Assembly: GCF_001751245.1 (NCBI RefSeq)
Contig: NZ_LJGU01000119.1
Coordinates: 643-53,706, forward strand
Direction: 5' to 3'
Source of the DNA: Streptomyces oceani
GTDB lineage: Bacteria > Actinomycetota > Actinomycetes > Streptomycetales > Streptomycetaceae
DNA length: 53,064 nucleotides
Under the pieces are notes generated by a model. The model worked only from the letters and a program-made list of their open reading frames with translations. It was not told the origin of the DNA and made no database searches. A program made the translations under genes and the position numbers. Of this stretch, positions 8,137 through 18,196 are shown piece by piece (the first letter of the stretch is position 1; the number at the start of each line of letters is the position of its first letter).

Positions 8137-11100
8137 GCACCCGGATCGTTCACCGACCGGCCCGTAGCACCCGGCCGCTTCCTGACCCGTCCGAGCGGGT
8201 GATGGAGGCGCCGCCGAACCTGCCGGAGAAGGAGCGCGGATCGTTCGCCACCTCGCTGCTGCCCATGATGGGCGTGATGGCCTCGGTCATCATGATGACG
8301 GTCGTCCGCAACAGCCAGTTCGCGGCGATCGGAGCCATCGTGCTGGTCGTCGCGGTCGTCGGCGGTCTGTTCATGCTGTTCTCACAGCGCGGCAAGGCAC
8401 AGCGAACTCGCCGGGCGCAGCGTGAGAGCTATCTGGAGTATCTGGAGGAGCTGCGCGAGGAGTTGAGTGCGGAGAATCGCGAGAGGCGCGCCGCCGCCCG
8501 GGTGTTGGCACCGCCACCGGAGGCGTTGTACGACCTGGTCAACGACCCGGCCCGGTTGTGGGAGCGGCGCCGTACGGACCGGGACTTCCTGGACGTCCGG
8601 ATCGGTACCGGCCATCGTCCGGTCCGTCATCTCACCATGCCGGAGCGCGGCGGCAGCGTGCTGACCCCCGCGGACCCGTTCATGCTGAACGAGGCGGCCG
8701 GCCTTCAGGATCGTTTCGCGGCGGTGCCGGAGGCGCCGTTGACCGTGCCGCTCGACCGGGTGGGCAACGTCAGCGTGCTGGGTCCGCGCGAGTCCGTCCT
8801 GGCCGTGGCCCGTACGCTCGCGATCCAGGCTGCCGTGTCACACGCGCCCGATGACCTCGCCTTCGCCCTGACCGCACCGGAGAGCCGGATCCCGGACTGG
8901 GAGTGGGCGAAGTGGCTCCCGCACATCCAGGACTCGCGGGAGTTGGACGGCCCGGTGAGCGCCCGTCGGATCGTCCCGGACCGTGCCCAGCTGAACACCG
9001 CGCTCGGCGGCGAGTTGCGGGAGCGCGCCGCGTACGCCGCGGAGGTGCGCCGAGGTCTGGCGAACCGGGACGCACTCCGGCTCGCCAAGCGGCTGCTGGT
9101 GCTCAGCGACGGGTACGGCGCCGCGGCCGAGGAGCCGGCTCGTCCTGATGAGGCGGTGTCCCTGACCGACATGGGCGTCACGGTGCTTCACATGCTGTCG
9201 CGCCAGATCGACGAGCCCGACCAGGTGTCGTTGCGTATCACCGTGGACGAGGACGGGCGGGACGTGACGATCGAGGACCTGAGGGGCACCGAACCCGCCG
9301 TTATGCGGGGCACGTTGGATGAGGTCACGATGAGTGGTGCGGCGGGCCTGGCGCGTGCGCTGGCGCCACTGCGACTGTCCGCCGAATCCGCCGCGGCCGG
9401 GGTGCCGTTGTCCGGGCCGGTGGACTTCACCGAACTGATGGGCGTGGATGACCCGTCCGCCCTGGACACCCGGAAACTCTGGGCTCCTCGCGGCCAGCAG
9501 TCGTTCCTGCGGGTGCCGGTCGGGCTCGGTGACTCGCGCGAACCAGTGTTGCTGGACCTGAAGGAGTCGGCCGAACTGGGCATGGGCCCACACGGCCTGT
9601 GCGTCGGCGCGACCGGATCCGGCAAGAGCGAACTCCTGCGTACGCTCGTCCTCGCCCTGGTCACCACCCATCCGCCGGAGGACCTGGCGATGGTGCTGGT
9701 CGACTACAAGGGCGGGGCCACCTTCGCGCCGTTCGCGCCCCTGCCGCATGTCGCGGGCATCGTCACCAATCTGGAGAACCGCGCCGGGCTGGTGGAGCGG
9801 GTGCACGCGAGCCTCGCCGGCGAGGTGCAGCGGCGGCAGCAGGTCCTCAAGGACGCCGGCGACATCGCCGATATCTCCAGTTACGCCGCCGCTCGCGTCG
9901 AGCGGCCGGAGCTGGAGCCGTTGCCGCACCTGTTCGTGGTCATCGACGAGTTCGGCGAACTACTCACCGCGAAACCGGACTTCATCGACCTCTTCCTGTC
10001 CATCGGCCGCATCGGCCGCTCCATCGGCGTGCATCTGCTGCTGTCCAGCCAACGCATTGAGGGCGGCAGGCTGAAGGGGCTGGACACCTACCTCTCGTAC
10101 CGGTTGGGGCTGCGCACCTTCTCGCCCGAGGAGTCCCGCACTGTGTTGGACACGCCGGACGCGTATCACCTGCCGCCGATACCGGGTTTCGGCTACCTGA
10201 AGGTGGATACCAGCGCCTACGACCGGTTCAAGGCCAGTTATGTCTCCGGCCCCTACCGCGGACCCGTACGTCCCGAGGTCGACGGCGAAGACGGCCCGTC
10301 CGTACACCCGTACCCGGCGTACAACACCCTGGCGCCGGACGCGGAAGCCGGTGCGGGCGACTTCGAGCCGGCCCCCGCCAGTCGCACCGTGGGACCCACC
10401 CTGCTGTCCACCATGGTCGGCCAACTCGCCGACGCCGCCCCGCCGGTGACGCAGATCTGGTTGCCGCCGCTGCCTGAGCTGCTGACGCTGGACGCCGTGG
10501 CCGGGCCGATCGAGGTCACGGCGGACGGCATGCGGCTGGCTGCTCGTCCGGCGGGGCCGATGCGTGTCCCGCTGGGGTTGCTGGACGATCCGGCCCGGCA
10601 GTGGCAGGGCCAGTGGCTCCTTGACCTGACCGTCGCGGGTGGGCACGTCACGGTCATCGGAGGGCCGCAGTCCGGTAAGACGACGCTGCTGCGCACCATG
10701 GTCCTGTCCCTCGCCTTGATGCACACTCCGCGGGACGTCGGCGTGTACGGCCTCGACCTGGTGGGCGGGGGCCTGCAGATGCTCGGCCGGTTGCCGCACG
10801 TCGGCGGTGTCGCCGGGCGGACGGATCGGGAGCGGCTGAGCCGTACGGTCGAGGAGGTCCGCGCCATGCTGGCCGAGCGGGAGGAGCTGTTCCGGACCGA
10901 GGGAATCGACTCGGTGGAGGAGCTGCGGCGGTTGCGGGCCGCGGGCCGACTGACGCCCGACCAGGAACGCCGCGTCGGCTCCACCGATGTCGTGCTCGTC
11001 ATCGATGGCTACGGCGCGCTCCGGGAGGAGTTCGAGGAGCTGGACGAGGCGGTCACCGACGTGCTCAAGCGGGGCGGTGGTTACGGCGTCCATGTGGTGG

Positions 11101-12158
11101 CCGCCATGCTCCGCTGGAACGACGTTCGGATCGCCGCGCAGTCGGCGTTCGGCACCCGTGTGGAACTACGGCTCAACGACCCCTCGGACAGCAGCGTCAG
11201 CCGGCGGCTCGCCGAGACGATCCGCGCGGACGAGCCGGGTCGGACACTGACCGATGGCAAGCTGTTCGCACAGACCGCGCTGCCGCGCATCGACGGGCTG
11301 GCCTCGGCGGAGGAGCCGGGTGCCGCCGCGGAGCAGGCCGTGGACGCCATTCGCTCCCAGTGGTCCGGCCCCGCCGCGCCGCCCGTACGGGTGTTGCCAG
11401 CCCGGCTGAGCCCGAGACGGTTGCCGACCGTGCGCAGCGAGCGCACGCGGCTGCCGATCGGGCTGGACCAGAGCGCGCTGGAGCCGGTGCTCCTCGACCT
11501 GTTCCAGCACGACCAGCACCTCGTGGTGCTCGGCGACTCGGAGTGTGGCAAGACCAATCTGCTGCGGCTGATCGCCCGTGGCCTGATGGCCCGGCACAGC
11601 GCGGACGACCTGGTCTTCGCCGTGCTGGACCCGCGGCGGGGTCTGCACAGCCTGGTGCCCGAGGAGTACCGCGGCGGTTACGCGCACAACGCCCAGCTCG
11701 CCCTCCGGCTGTCCGCGGGCATCGCCACCGAACTGGACAAGCGCATGCCGGACGAGACCGTGCCGCCGGAGGTGCTGGCCGCCGGTGGCGCCGCCCCGAC
11801 GGGGCCGCGGATCGTGGTGCTGGTGGATGACTACGACGTGCTCGCCACGGCGGGTCAACAGCCCCTGGAGCCCTTCGTGCGGTATCTGCCCTCCGCTCCG
11901 GACATCGGCCTGCACTTCGTGGTCACGCGACGCGCCGCGGGTGCTTCGCGGGCGTTGTATGAACCGTTCCTGATGACGCTGCGGGAGAGCGGTACGGCTG
12001 GCCTGGTCATGGCGGGCGAGCGGGCCGAGGGACAGGTCTTTCCCGGCGTGTACCCGGCACGCCAGCCACCGGGGCGAGGCGCGTTGATCCGCCGCGGTGA
12101 ACCTCAGCGGCTGATCCAGACGGCACTGGCCGAGGACGAGGACGACGAGGACGGTTGA
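8133..12158 (+). CDS. eccC: Type VII secretion motor ATPase EccC (fused a/b form)
   Basis: 1341-aa FtsK/SpoIIIE-type motor. Two transmembrane segments lie near residues 45-85 (LLPMMGVMASVIMMTVV; AAIGAIVLVVAVVGGLFMLF). Three ATPase domains follow, with Walker A motifs GATGSGKSE (about 492), GGPQSGKTT (about 844) and GDSECGKTN (about 1133). The first domain keeps a full Walker B with catalytic Glu (FVVIDEFGEL). The second has VIDGYG and the third LVDDYD, lacking that Glu, as is usual for the regulatory domains 2 and 3. It reads substrate signals and drives export through the EccD-containing channel. EccCa and EccCb are one polypeptide here rather than split. The ATG start overlaps the ATPase gene upstream; the stop lies 4 bases before the next gene. 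Confidence 0.95.
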   Translation: MSTRIVHRPARSTRPLPDPSERVMEAPPNLPEKERGSFATSLLPMMGVMASVIMMTVVRNSQFAAIGAIVLVVAVVGGLFMLFSQRGKAQRTRRAQRESYLEYLEELREELSAENRERRAAARVLAPPPEALYDLVNDPARLWERRRTDRDFLDVRIGTGHRPVRHLTMPERGGSVLTPADPFMLNEAAGLQDRFAAVPEAPLTVPLDRVGNVSVLGPRESVLAVARTLAIQAAVSHAPDDLAFALTAPESRIPDWEWAKWLPHIQDSRELDGPVSARRIVPDRAQLNTALGGELRERAAYAAEVRRGLANRDALRLAKRLLVLSDGYGAAAEEPARPDEAVSLTDMGVTVLHMLSRQIDEPDQVSLRITVDEDGRDVTIEDLRGTEPAVMRGTLDEVTMSGAAGLARALAPLRLSAESAAAGVPLSGPVDFTELMGVDDPSALDTRKLWAPRGQQSFLRVPVGLGDSREPVLLDLKESAELGMGPHGLCVGATGSGKSELLRTLVLALVTTHPPEDLAMVLVDYKGGATFAPFAPLPHVAGIVTNLENRAGLVERVHASLAGEVQRRQQVLKDAGDIADISSYAAARVERPELEPLPHLFVVIDEFGELLTAKPDFIDLFLSIGRIGRSIGVHLLLSSQRIEGGRLKGLDTYLSYRLGLRTFSPEESRTVLDTPDAYHLPPIPGFGYLKVDTSAYDRFKASYVSGPYRGPVRPEVDGEDGPSVHPYPAYNTLAPDAEAGAGDFEPAPASRTVGPTLLSTMVGQLADAAPPVTQIWLPPLPELLTLDAVAGPIEVTADGMRLAARPAGPMRVPLGLLDDPARQWQGQWLLDLTVAGGHVTVIGGPQSGKTTLLRTMVLSLALMHTPRDVGVYGLDLVGGGLQMLGRLPHVGGVAGRTDRERLSRTVEEVRAMLAEREELFRTEGIDSVEELRRLRAAGRLTPDQERRVGSTDVVLVIDGYGALREEFEELDEAVTDVLKRGGGYGVHVVAAMLRWNDVRIAAQSAFGTRVELRLNDPSDSSVSRRLAETIRADEPGRTLTDGKLFAQTALPRIDGLASAEEPGAAAEQAVDAIRSQWSGPAAPPVRVLPARLSPRRLPTVRSERTRLPIGLDQSALEPVLLDLFQHDQHLVVLGDSECGKTNLLRLIARGLMARHSADDLVFAVLDPRRGLHSLVPEEYRGGYAHNAQLALRLSAGIATELDKRMPDETVPPEVLAAGGAAPTGPRIVVLVDDYDVLATAGQQPLEPFVRYLPSAPDIGLHFVVTRRAAGASRALYEPFLMTLRESGTAGLVMAGERAEGQVFPGVYPARQPPGRGALIRRGEPQRLIQTALAEDEDDEDG

Positions 12159-12162
12159 CGAG

Positions 12163-13590
12163 TTGACCACGGACAGGATCGCGCTCACCGAGAGCATGCC
12201 GGACGCCTGGAGCCTGCTGGCAGGGCTGATGTCCGGAGGCCCCGACACCACGCTCGACACCGGAGCGGAGGGCGCGCTGCTGCGGTTGTGTGACACGGAG
12301 GGCCGACCACTGGCCACGGTCGAGGCCCCGATGCTGGTCCGTACGAGCAGCGAGGTCGAGCGGCTGCTCGGCGTCCCGGCCGACGGACCGGTCTGGTGGA
12401 CCGAGGTGCGGGCCGCGACCGGTGTGGAGGGCGCCGTGGAGCTGGCCGGCACAGCCGTCAGTCGTCTGGTCGCTCGGCTCGGTGGCCGGGTCTGGCCGGC
12501 GGAGGCCGCCGCGCCCGACCATGGCAGCGCCCCGGTGACACCGGGCACGGCCACGGCCATACCTGCGGCGGCCCAGCCCGCGGTGGACGTACTCACCGAG
12601 ACGACCGCGGTGGTCGTCCAGGAGCGGCCGGTGGTGGCGATGACGGCGTGGCTCTCGGACGCGTTGCGGGCGACGGCGGAGAGCGAGCGCGGGCTGCACC
12701 TCGTCACGCCGGACACCTCCCGTCTCACCCTCCCCACCCGCACGGCGTTGTCCGGGCCGCCCAACCGATGGGTGGTGCAGGACGGTGCGGGAGGCTATTA
12801 CGACGGGCTCTCCGGCGCGCGACTGCGCTGGCAGGACGGCACTTTCCAGTCCTCCGGAGCGCTCGCCGAGTGCTTCACGAGTGGTGATACCGGCGAGGTC
12901 GGCCAGGCCGGCGAGGAGACCCAGCTTCTGCTGTCCTTCCGTACGCGACAGCGATCCAGCCCCGAACTGTCGCTCGGCGGCGCGCTGGAGACCGTGTGGG
13001 AAGCGGTGACCGGGGCGCCGCCGGCGGGCTGGGGCACCGCCGAACCAGCCGGATCGCCCTGGTCACGACAGCAGTTGACCGACTTCGTACGCGACCGTGC
13101 CCCCGAGTCCACCTGGCTGGTGGCCGTCGGTTCCGGGGAGCGTGCGGTGGTGGCCACGCACCGCACGGACGTCACCACCAGCGGCGTCGAGGAGGACGTC
13201 ACGCTCGCGCTGGGGTACCCGGCCGGTCAGGGTCTGCCGCTGCCTGGTCTGGTGGAGTTGGCCGCCCGGCTGGTCGCCGAGCACGGACTGGTCTCGATGC
13301 TGGTACAACGACGCGCGGCACGCGCCGACCTGACGGTGCCGGCACGCCTCGAAGCGCCGCCGATCCCGTTGGCGTTCGCCCTGGGTAGCGTCGACATGGA
13401 CGAGGTCGGTGTGGAACGGGCTCGTAGCACCCCACTGCCCGGAGCACCTGTGCAGCTGGGTCCGGCCGGTGACGCGGGCTTCTACTACGAGTTGCCCGCG
13501 CCCGACCCGGCGACGGCCTGGGAATGGCTGCACGAGCTCTTCGCCCACCTGGACGTGGCGAGACAGGGGGAGACACATGCCGAAGACTGA
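12163..13590 (+). CDS. DUF6177-like ESX-locus protein
   Basis: 475-aa protein, mostly soluble. I recognise the middle part (VLTETTAVVVQERPVVAMT, then LTLPTRTALSGPPNRWVVQD and GGYYDGLSGARLRW) as the DUF6177 type found next to EccC in Streptomyces. No function is established that I know of. Residues 1-130 form a separate N-terminal domain and an Ala/Pro linker follows (about 125-142). The C-terminal third has a conserved-looking GDAGFYYELPAPDP. The TTG at 12163, 4 bases after the eccC stop, is the first in-frame start and suggests translational coupling; a later start is possible. Being last in the run, it may be a cytoplasmic accessory or chaperone of the secretion machine. Confidence 0.7.
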   Translation: MTTDRIALTESMPDAWSLLAGLMSGGPDTTLDTGAEGALLRLCDTEGRPLATVEAPMLVRTSSEVERLLGVPADGPVWWTEVRAATGVEGAVELAGTAVSRLVARLGGRVWPAEAAAPDHGSAPVTPGTATAIPAAAQPAVDVLTETTAVVVQERPVVAMTAWLSDALRATAESERGLHLVTPDTSRLTLPTRTALSGPPNRWVVQDGAGGYYDGLSGARLRWQDGTFQSSGALAECFTSGDTGEVGQAGEETQLLLSFRTRQRSSPELSLGGALETVWEAVTGAPPAGWGTAEPAGSPWSRQQLTDFVRDRAPESTWLVAVGSGERAVVATHRTDVTTSGVEEDVTLALGYPAGQGLPLPGLVELAARLVAEHGLVSMLVQRRAARADLTVPARLEAPPIPLAFALGSVDMDEVGVERARSTPLPGAPVQLGPAGDAGFYYELPAPDPATAWEWLHELFAHLDVARQGETHAED

Positions 13591-13646
13591 CGCGCCGGAC
13601 CGGCGATAGGTTCGGATGTTCCCGCGTCGATATGAGGCTGGGGAAC

Positions 13647-13856
13647 ATGTCTGACGAGAACCCACTGATCGGAAGCATGCGACAGGCAGTCCGTGCGGCA
13701 CCTGAAGACGTGCCGTTGCGGCTGCATTTGGCACAGCTGCTCCTGGACGCCGGGCAGGAGGTGCGGCCGTGGTGGAGATCGCGACGGCGCTTCTGGGCCG
13801 ACTCCGGTCGCTCTGGCCTCGCGGTTCGCTCAGCCGCGGTGGGCGTACGGCTCTGA
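13647..13856 (+). pseudogene. Remnant of a gene with a TPR-like N-terminus
   Basis: An ATG at 13647 opens a 69-codon frame whose first about 30 residues look like real protein: MSDENPLIGSMRQAVRAAPE then DVPLRLHLAQLLLDAG, a tetratricopeptide-like helix pair typical of the N-terminus of some Streptomyces AAA+ ATPases. After residue 31 the sequence turns into Arg/Trp-rich nonsense (RPWWRSRRRFWADSGRSG). The next frame briefly continues the expected pattern (VVEIATALLGRL), pointing to one or more frameshifts. No ATPase motif follows within 210 bases, so most of the gene is missing. It is probably the decayed end of a gene once linked to the ESX locus. Confidence 0.4.
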
Positions 13857-14065
13857 GGAAGGCGCGCGGCGGCCGCGGACACGTGTGAGAGCGACGCTCC
13901 GGTGGGGTTCCGGCGGCTACCGGAATCGGGACAAGGGCCCCGACCCTGTCGCCGGTCGAGACCCGGGCGCTGGGCAGGATCTAGACTTCGGTGCCGGAGG
14001 TCGCCGTACGGGCGCACCGCCATACTTTACGAGACTGCACTCGAAACCCTGAGGACGGGACGGAC
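13857..14065 (+). promoter_or_regulatory. Region upstream of nuoA with candidate -10 box
   Basis: About 210 bases without a gene between the remnant and nuoA; together with the remnant it fills the 475-base gap after the DUF6177-like gene. A TAGACT at 13982-13987 matches the streptomycete housekeeping -10 pattern well. No good -35 lies at 16-18 bases; GTCGAG at 13955-13960 is the nearest, at 21 bases. It would give a leader of about 70 bases before the nuoA GTG at 14066, which is preceded by GAGGACGGGA (14051-14060). Confidence 0.35.
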
Positions 14066-14437
14066 GTGCCGGACTACTTCCACGGCTACGCGGTCGTCGG
14101 ACTGGTCGCCGTCGTGGGCGTGCTGTTCGTCGCCGTGGCCTTCGGCGCCGGGCGGCTGCTGCGGCCTATGGTGCCCACCAGCGAGAAGCTGCTGACGTAC
14201 GAGTGCGGGGTGGACCCGGTCGGCGAGGGGTGGGCGCACACCCAGGTGCGCTACTACGTGTACGCGTTCCTCTACGTCATCTTCGCCGTGGACTCGGTCT
14301 TCCTCTTCCCCTGGGCGACGGTCTTCGCGGAGCCGGGCTTCGGTGGCACGACCCTGGTGGAGATGTTCGTCTTCCTCGGCTTCCTCAGTGTCGGTCTGCT
14401 GTACGCGTGGAGGAAGGGCGTCCTGGCATGGACGTGA
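14066..14437 (+). CDS. nuoA: NADH-quinone oxidoreductase subunit A
   Basis: 123-aa membrane protein with three transmembrane segments (about 8-30, 65-85, 95-115) and the family motif [10 protein letters not shown], with Cys in the loop near the quinone site, then [24 protein letters not shown]. NuoA is part of the proximal membrane arm of respiratory complex I, close to NuoH. The GTG at 14066 is chosen for length and for the preceding GAGGACGGGA. It is the first of ten nuo genes read in one direction, and its end overlaps nuoB by 10 bases. Confidence 0.95.
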   Translation: MPDYFHGYAVVGLVAVVGVLFVAVAFGAGRLLRPMVPTSEKLLTYECGVDPVGEGWAHTQVRYYVYAFLYVIFAVDSVFLFPWATVFAEPGFGGTTLVEMFVFLGFLSVGLLYAWRKGVLAWT

Positions 14438-15141
14438 CAGAGCCCGGACCAGACGAGGTGACGAAGGGCGCCGCGGCCCGCCCGGGCGGGCCGACGGACC
14501 TCCCCGACCCGACGCCGCCGCCCAAACTCGGCGCGCTCGCGCGGCTGGCGCCCGAACCGATGAAGGTGATCCTGAACTGGGGTCGCCGCTACAGCCTGTG
14601 GGTGTTCAACTTCGGACTCGCCTGCTGCGCGATCGAGTTCATCGCGGCGTCCATGGCGCGGCACGACTTCATCCGGCTCGGCGTCATCCCGTTCGCTCCG
14701 GGGCCGCGCCAGGCGGACCTGATGGTGGTGTCCGGCACGGTCACGGACAAGATGGCGCCGGCGGTCAAGCGGCTCTACGAGCAGATGCCGGAGCCGAAGT
14801 ACGTCATCTCGTTCGGCGCCTGCTCCAACTGCGGCGGGCCGTACTGGGACTCGTACTCCGTGACCAAGGGTGTGGACCAGATCATTCCGGTCGATGTCTA
14901 CGTGCCGGGGTGCCCGCCGCGGCCGGAGGCGCTCTTGCAGGGGATCCTCAAACTCCAGGAGAAGATCTCCCAGGAGTCGGCGGCCGAACGGTACGGTGCG
15001 CGCTCCGGTTCCGGTACCGGGCCCGTACGACGGCCGTCCGCGGCGGCGCTCACCAGTCCGCTGGCGGCGCCACCGGCCGGATCCGCCGAGCCTGGACGAA
15101 CGGACACCGGGCCGACAGGAGGGAAGGCGACCGGTGAGTGA
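14428..15141 (+). CDS. nuoB: NADH-quinone oxidoreductase subunit B
   Basis: 237-aa protein. The core (about residues 30-185) carries the ligands of iron-sulfur cluster N2: tandem Cys in LACCAIEF, one in GACSNCGG and one in [10 protein letters not shown]2 is the last cluster before quinone in complex I. A nonconserved tail of about 50 residues follows (Ala/Pro/Gly-rich, [20 protein letters not shown]). The ATG at 14428 overlaps nuoA by 10 bases and the end overlaps nuoC by 8 bases, so expression is coupled. NuoB normally packs against NuoD to form the quinone pocket, but no nuoD exists in this cluster. Confidence 0.95.
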   Translation: MDVTEPGPDEVTKGAAARPGGPTDLPDPTPPPKLGALARLAPEPMKVILNWGRRYSLWVFNFGLACCAIEFIAASMARHDFIRLGVIPFAPGPRQADLMVVSGTVTDKMAPAVKRLYEQMPEPKYVISFGACSNCGGPYWDSYSVTKGVDQIIPVDVYVPGCPPRPEALLQGILKLQEKISQESAAERYGARSGSGTGPVRRPSAAALTSPLAAPPAGSAEPGRTDTGPTGGKATGE

Positions 15142-15976
15142 GCCCTCGCACGGCGAGTCAGCCGAGCCAGCCGAGCCAGTAGGTTGGCTGCCGCGTGCCG
15201 CGCCCGCGCTGTTCGGTGCGGGGGCGACCGCCGTGGAGGCGTACGCCCTGCTCACCGTGGACGTACCAGCCGAGCGGTGGATCAGCGCACTGACCGTGGC
15301 GCGGGACGAACTCGGGTGTGACTACTTCGACTGGCTGAGCGCGGTCGACGAACCGGGTAGCGGCTTCCAGGTCTGCGTCCACCTCGTGGCCCTGCCGGCG
15401 GGCGGAGGGCAGCTCCGACGTCTGGTGTTGCGTACCACCGTGTCGCATGACGCGCCCGTGCTGCCCACCGCCACCGGCGTCTACTCGGGAGCCTCCTGGC
15501 ACGAGCGGGAGACCCACGAGATGTTCGGGCTGGACTTCACGGACCATCCGGGCCTGGACCCGTTGTTGCTGCCGGACGAGTTCGAAGGGCACCCGCTACG
15601 GAAGGACTTCGTCCTGGCGGCCCGGGTCGCCAAGGCGTGGCCGGGCGCGAAGGAGCCGGGGGAGTCGGGTGACGGTGGCCCGAAGCGGCGGCAGATGCTG
15701 CCGCCGGGAGTGCCGGACCCGAACGAGTGGGGGCCGCTCAAGGGACAGTTGCCCGCGGCACCCGCCCGTACCGCGCGCGGCCGTCGTACGGCGGCCGGCG
15801 GCGAGCGGCCCGCCCGTCGTACACGCAGCGCGAGCGCGGGCTCGGCCAGTCAGCGGAAGGCGGAGGCGGACCGCGGGACCGACGCGGAGGAGGGCTCACC
15901 CGAAGACGGCTCCGGGTCACCGCAATCGGAGTCCCAGCGGCCGGATCCTCGGCGGTCGGGCGGTGACGAGGACTGA
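15134..15976 (+). CDS. nuoC: NADH-quinone oxidoreductase subunit C
   Basis: 280-aa protein. Residues about 30-175 are the 30-kDa/NuoC domain with the signature [37 protein letters not shown]. Residues about 195-280 are a low-complexity Arg/Ala/Ser/Glu tail with no counterpart in ordinary NuoC. NuoC is a structural subunit of the peripheral arm that normally contacts NuoD, and in some bacteria is fused to it. Here no NuoD domain follows; nuoH comes next, overlapping by 1 base (TGATG at 15974-15978). The GTG start at 15134 overlaps the nuoB end by 8 bases. Confidence 0.93.
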   Translation: MSEPSHGESAEPAEPVGWLPRAAPALFGAGATAVEAYALLTVDVPAERWISALTVARDELGCDYFDWLSAVDEPGSGFQVCVHLVALPAGGGQLRRLVLRTTVSHDAPVLPTATGVYSGASWHERETHEMFGLDFTDHPGLDPLLLPDEFEGHPLRKDFVLAARVAKAWPGAKEPGESGDGGPKRRQMLPPGVPDPNEWGPLKGQLPAAPARTARGRRTAAGGERPARRTRSASAGSASQRKAEADRGTDAEEGSPEDGSGSPQSESQRPDPRRSGGDED

Positions 15977-16938
15977 TGGACGTGCTGGATGTCGGGCTGC
16001 GCCTGCTCGCGGTACTGGCGGCCTTCCTGGTACTGCCGCTGCTCGTCGGGCAGACCGAGCACAAGGTGATGGCGCACATGCAGGGCCGAGTGGGCCCGAT
16101 GTACGCCGGCGGGTTCCACGGCTGGGCACAACTGGTCGCGGACGGGGTGAAGTTCGCGCAGAAGGAGGACGTCGTCCCTGCCGGTGCCGACCGCCGGGTG
16201 TTCCAGCTCGCGCCGGCCGTCGCGCTGGTGCCGTATCTCCTGGTGCTGGTCGCGATCCCGTTCGCGCCGGGCGGCGGGGTGGGGCAGGTGATCGACGCCG
16301 GCATCTTCTTCGTCCTCGCGGTGCTGGGCGTCGGGGTGCTGGGCTCGCTCATGGGCGGGTGGGCCTCGGCCAACAAGTTCTCGCTGCTGGGCGGACTGCG
16401 TACGGGCGCGCAACTGCTGGCGTACGAGCTGCCGATGCTGCTCGCCGCCGCGTCGGTCGCGATGGCGGCCGGCACGGTCTCGCTGACCGGCATCCTCGGC
16501 GCCTTCGAGTGGTGGTGGGTGCCCTGGCAGATCATCGGCGCGGTGGTCTTCTTCACGGCGGGACTCGCGGAACTCCAACGCCCTCCGTTCGACGCGCCGG
16601 TGGCCGACTCGGAGATCATCTTCGGGGCCTACACGGAGTACACCGGCCTGCGGTTCGCGCTGTTCCTGCTCGCCGAGTACGCCGGCATCGTGGTCATCTG
16701 CGCGCTGACGACGGTGCTGTTCCTCGGGGGCTGGCACGGTCCGTACGCCGAGGACCTGGGCTGGGTCTGGACGCTGCTGAAGACGGCGGTGCTGGCCTTC
16801 GTGGTCGTCTGGCTGCGGGTCACCCACCCGCGACTGCGGGAGGACCAGATCCAACGCGTCGCCTGGACCGCGCTGGTGCCGCTGGCGCTCCTCCAGATCG
16901 CGCTCACCGGAGTCGTCAAGGTGGTGCTGCAGTCATGA
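15976..16938 (+). CDS. nuoH: NADH-quinone oxidoreductase subunit H
   Basis: 320-aa protein with about eight transmembrane segments. It is the membrane anchor of the quinone channel in complex I. Conserved elements include [44 protein letters not shown], and [19 protein letters not shown] with [16 protein letters not shown], the charged residues forming the entry path to the proton channels. The [16 protein letters not shown] loops, which face NuoB and NuoD, are kept although nuoD is missing here. The ATG overlaps the nuoC stop by 1 base; the end overlaps nuoI by 4 bases (ATGA). Confidence 0.95.
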   Translation: MDVLDVGLRLLAVLAAFLVLPLLVGQTEHKVMAHMQGRVGPMYAGGFHGWAQLVADGVKFAQKEDVVPAGADRRVFQLAPAVALVPYLLVLVAIPFAPGGGVGQVIDAGIFFVLAVLGVGVLGSLMGGWASANKFSLLGGLRTGAQLLAYELPMLLAAASVAMAAGTVSLTGILGAFEWWWVPWQIIGAVVFFTAGLAELQRPPFDAPVADSEIIFGAYTEYTGLRFALFLLAEYAGIVVICALTTVLFLGGWHGPYAEDLGWVWTLLKTAVLAFVVVWLRVTHPRLREDQIQRVAWTALVPLALLQIALTGVVKVVLQS

Positions 16939-17531
16939 CGGAATCCGCCGGGTTCCCCGGATCCGGGCTCGCCAAGGGGCTCGCGGTCACGCTCCGTACG
17001 ATGACCCGGAGATCGGTGACCGCGCACTACCCGGACGCGCAGCCCGAGTTGCCGCCGCGCAGCCGGGGCGTCATCGCGCTGTTCGAGGAGAACTGCACCG
17101 TGTGCATGCTGTGCGCGCGGGAGTGCCCTGACTGGTGCATCTACATCGACTCGCACAAGGAGACCGTTCCGGCGGCGAGCCCCGGAGGACGGGAGCGGAA
17201 CCGGAACGTCCTGGACCGGTTCGCCATCGACTTCTCCCTGTGCATGTACTGCGGCATCTGCGTCGACGTGTGCCCCTTCGACGCACTGTTCTGGTCACCG
17301 GAGTTCGAGTACGCCGAGACGGACATCCGCGAGCTGACGCACGAGCGGGACACGCTCCGGGAGTGGATGTGGACGGTGCCGGAACCACCCGCGTTGGACC
17401 CGTCGGCCGAGGAGCCCAAGGAGGTGGCGGCGGCCCGTAAGACGGCGGACCGGCTGGCGGCGGAGCAGCCGAGTCCGGGCGGCGGGGCCACCGAGCCGGT
17501 GAAGCCGGAGGCCGGGGAGGACGAGGCGTGA
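16935..17531 (+). CDS. nuoI: NADH-quinone oxidoreductase subunit I (2x[4Fe-4S] ferredoxin)
   Basis: 198-aa protein with two [4Fe-4S] motifs, [12 protein letters not shown] and [12 protein letters not shown], that bind clusters N6a and N6b. It passes electrons towards NuoB. The core is about 1-145; a Glu/Ala/Pro-rich tail follows ([20 protein letters not shown]). In a full complex the electrons come from NuoG, which is absent here, so a different soluble donor such as a ferredoxin or flavoprotein could dock at NuoI. The start overlaps nuoH and the end overlaps nuoJ, both by 4 bases. Confidence 0.95.
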   Translation: MTESAGFPGSGLAKGLAVTLRTMTRRSVTAHYPDAQPELPPRSRGVIALFEENCTVCMLCARECPDWCIYIDSHKETVPAASPGGRERNRNVLDRFAIDFSLCMYCGICVDVCPFDALFWSPEFEYAETDIRELTHERDTLREWMWTVPEPPALDPSAEEPKEVAAARKTADRLAAEQPSPGGGATEPVKPEAGEDEA

Positions 17532-18196
17532 ACCAGGCCGCGGCATATCCCGGGTTCCTGTCGCCCACCGGGGTCGAGATCGTCTTCGTACTGGTCGGAA
17601 TCGCCACGCTGGCGGCGGCGGTCATCACCGTCACCACCCGGAAGCTGGTGCACGCCGCGCTGTGGCTGGTGGTCGCGCTGGGCGGGGTCGCGGTCGAGTA
17701 CCTGCTGCTGACCGCGGAGTTCATCGCCTGGGTGCAGGTGCTCATCTACGTCGGCTCGGTCGTGGTGCTGCTGTTGTTCGGGCTGATGCTGACCCGGGCG
17801 CCCATAGGGGAGTCCCCGGACGCCGACTCAGGGAACCGCTGGGTGGCGCTCGCCGTGGCGATCGCCGCCGCCGGCACCCTGGTCACGCTGGTGGTGGACG
17901 CCTTCCGTAGCACCTGGATCGACCTGGACGGCGCGGTGCAGGGCTCCACCAGGGTGACCGGCGAGAGCCTGTTCCGGCACTGGGTGCTGCCGTTCGAGGC
18001 GCTGTCCGTGCTGCTGCTCGCGGCGCTGGTGGGAGCGATCGTGCTGTCCCGGAGGAACGGCCGGGGCCCGGCTGGGGCCGAGGGGTCATCCCGTACGGGC
18101 GGCACGGCGGTTCGTTCGGGCGGCGACCCCGAGTCCCGTACCGGCGAACCCTCCGCACGCGAGCACTCCGCCGCCGACGAGGGCGAGGCCCGCTGA
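17528..18196 (+). CDS. nuoJ: NADH-quinone oxidoreductase subunit J
   Basis: 222-aa membrane protein with five transmembrane segments. The TM3 motif [20 protein letters not shown] is the hallmark of NuoJ; this helix rearranges during coupling in complex I. Residues after about 178 form a polar Arg/Gly/Ser/Glu tail ([20 protein letters not shown]). The GTG start overlaps nuoI by 4 bases and the stop overlaps the nuoK ATG by 1 base. Confidence 0.95.
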   Translation: MNQAAAYPGFLSPTGVEIVFVLVGIATLAAAVITVTTRKLVHAALWLVVALGGVAVEYLLLTAEFIAWVQVLIYVGSVVVLLLFGLMLTRAPIGESPDADSGNRWVALAVAIAAAGTLVTLVVDAFRSTWIDLDGAVQGSTRVTGESLFRHWVLPFEALSVLLLAALVGAIVLSRRNGRGPAGAEGSSRTGGTAVRSGGDPESRTGEPSAREHSAADEGEAR

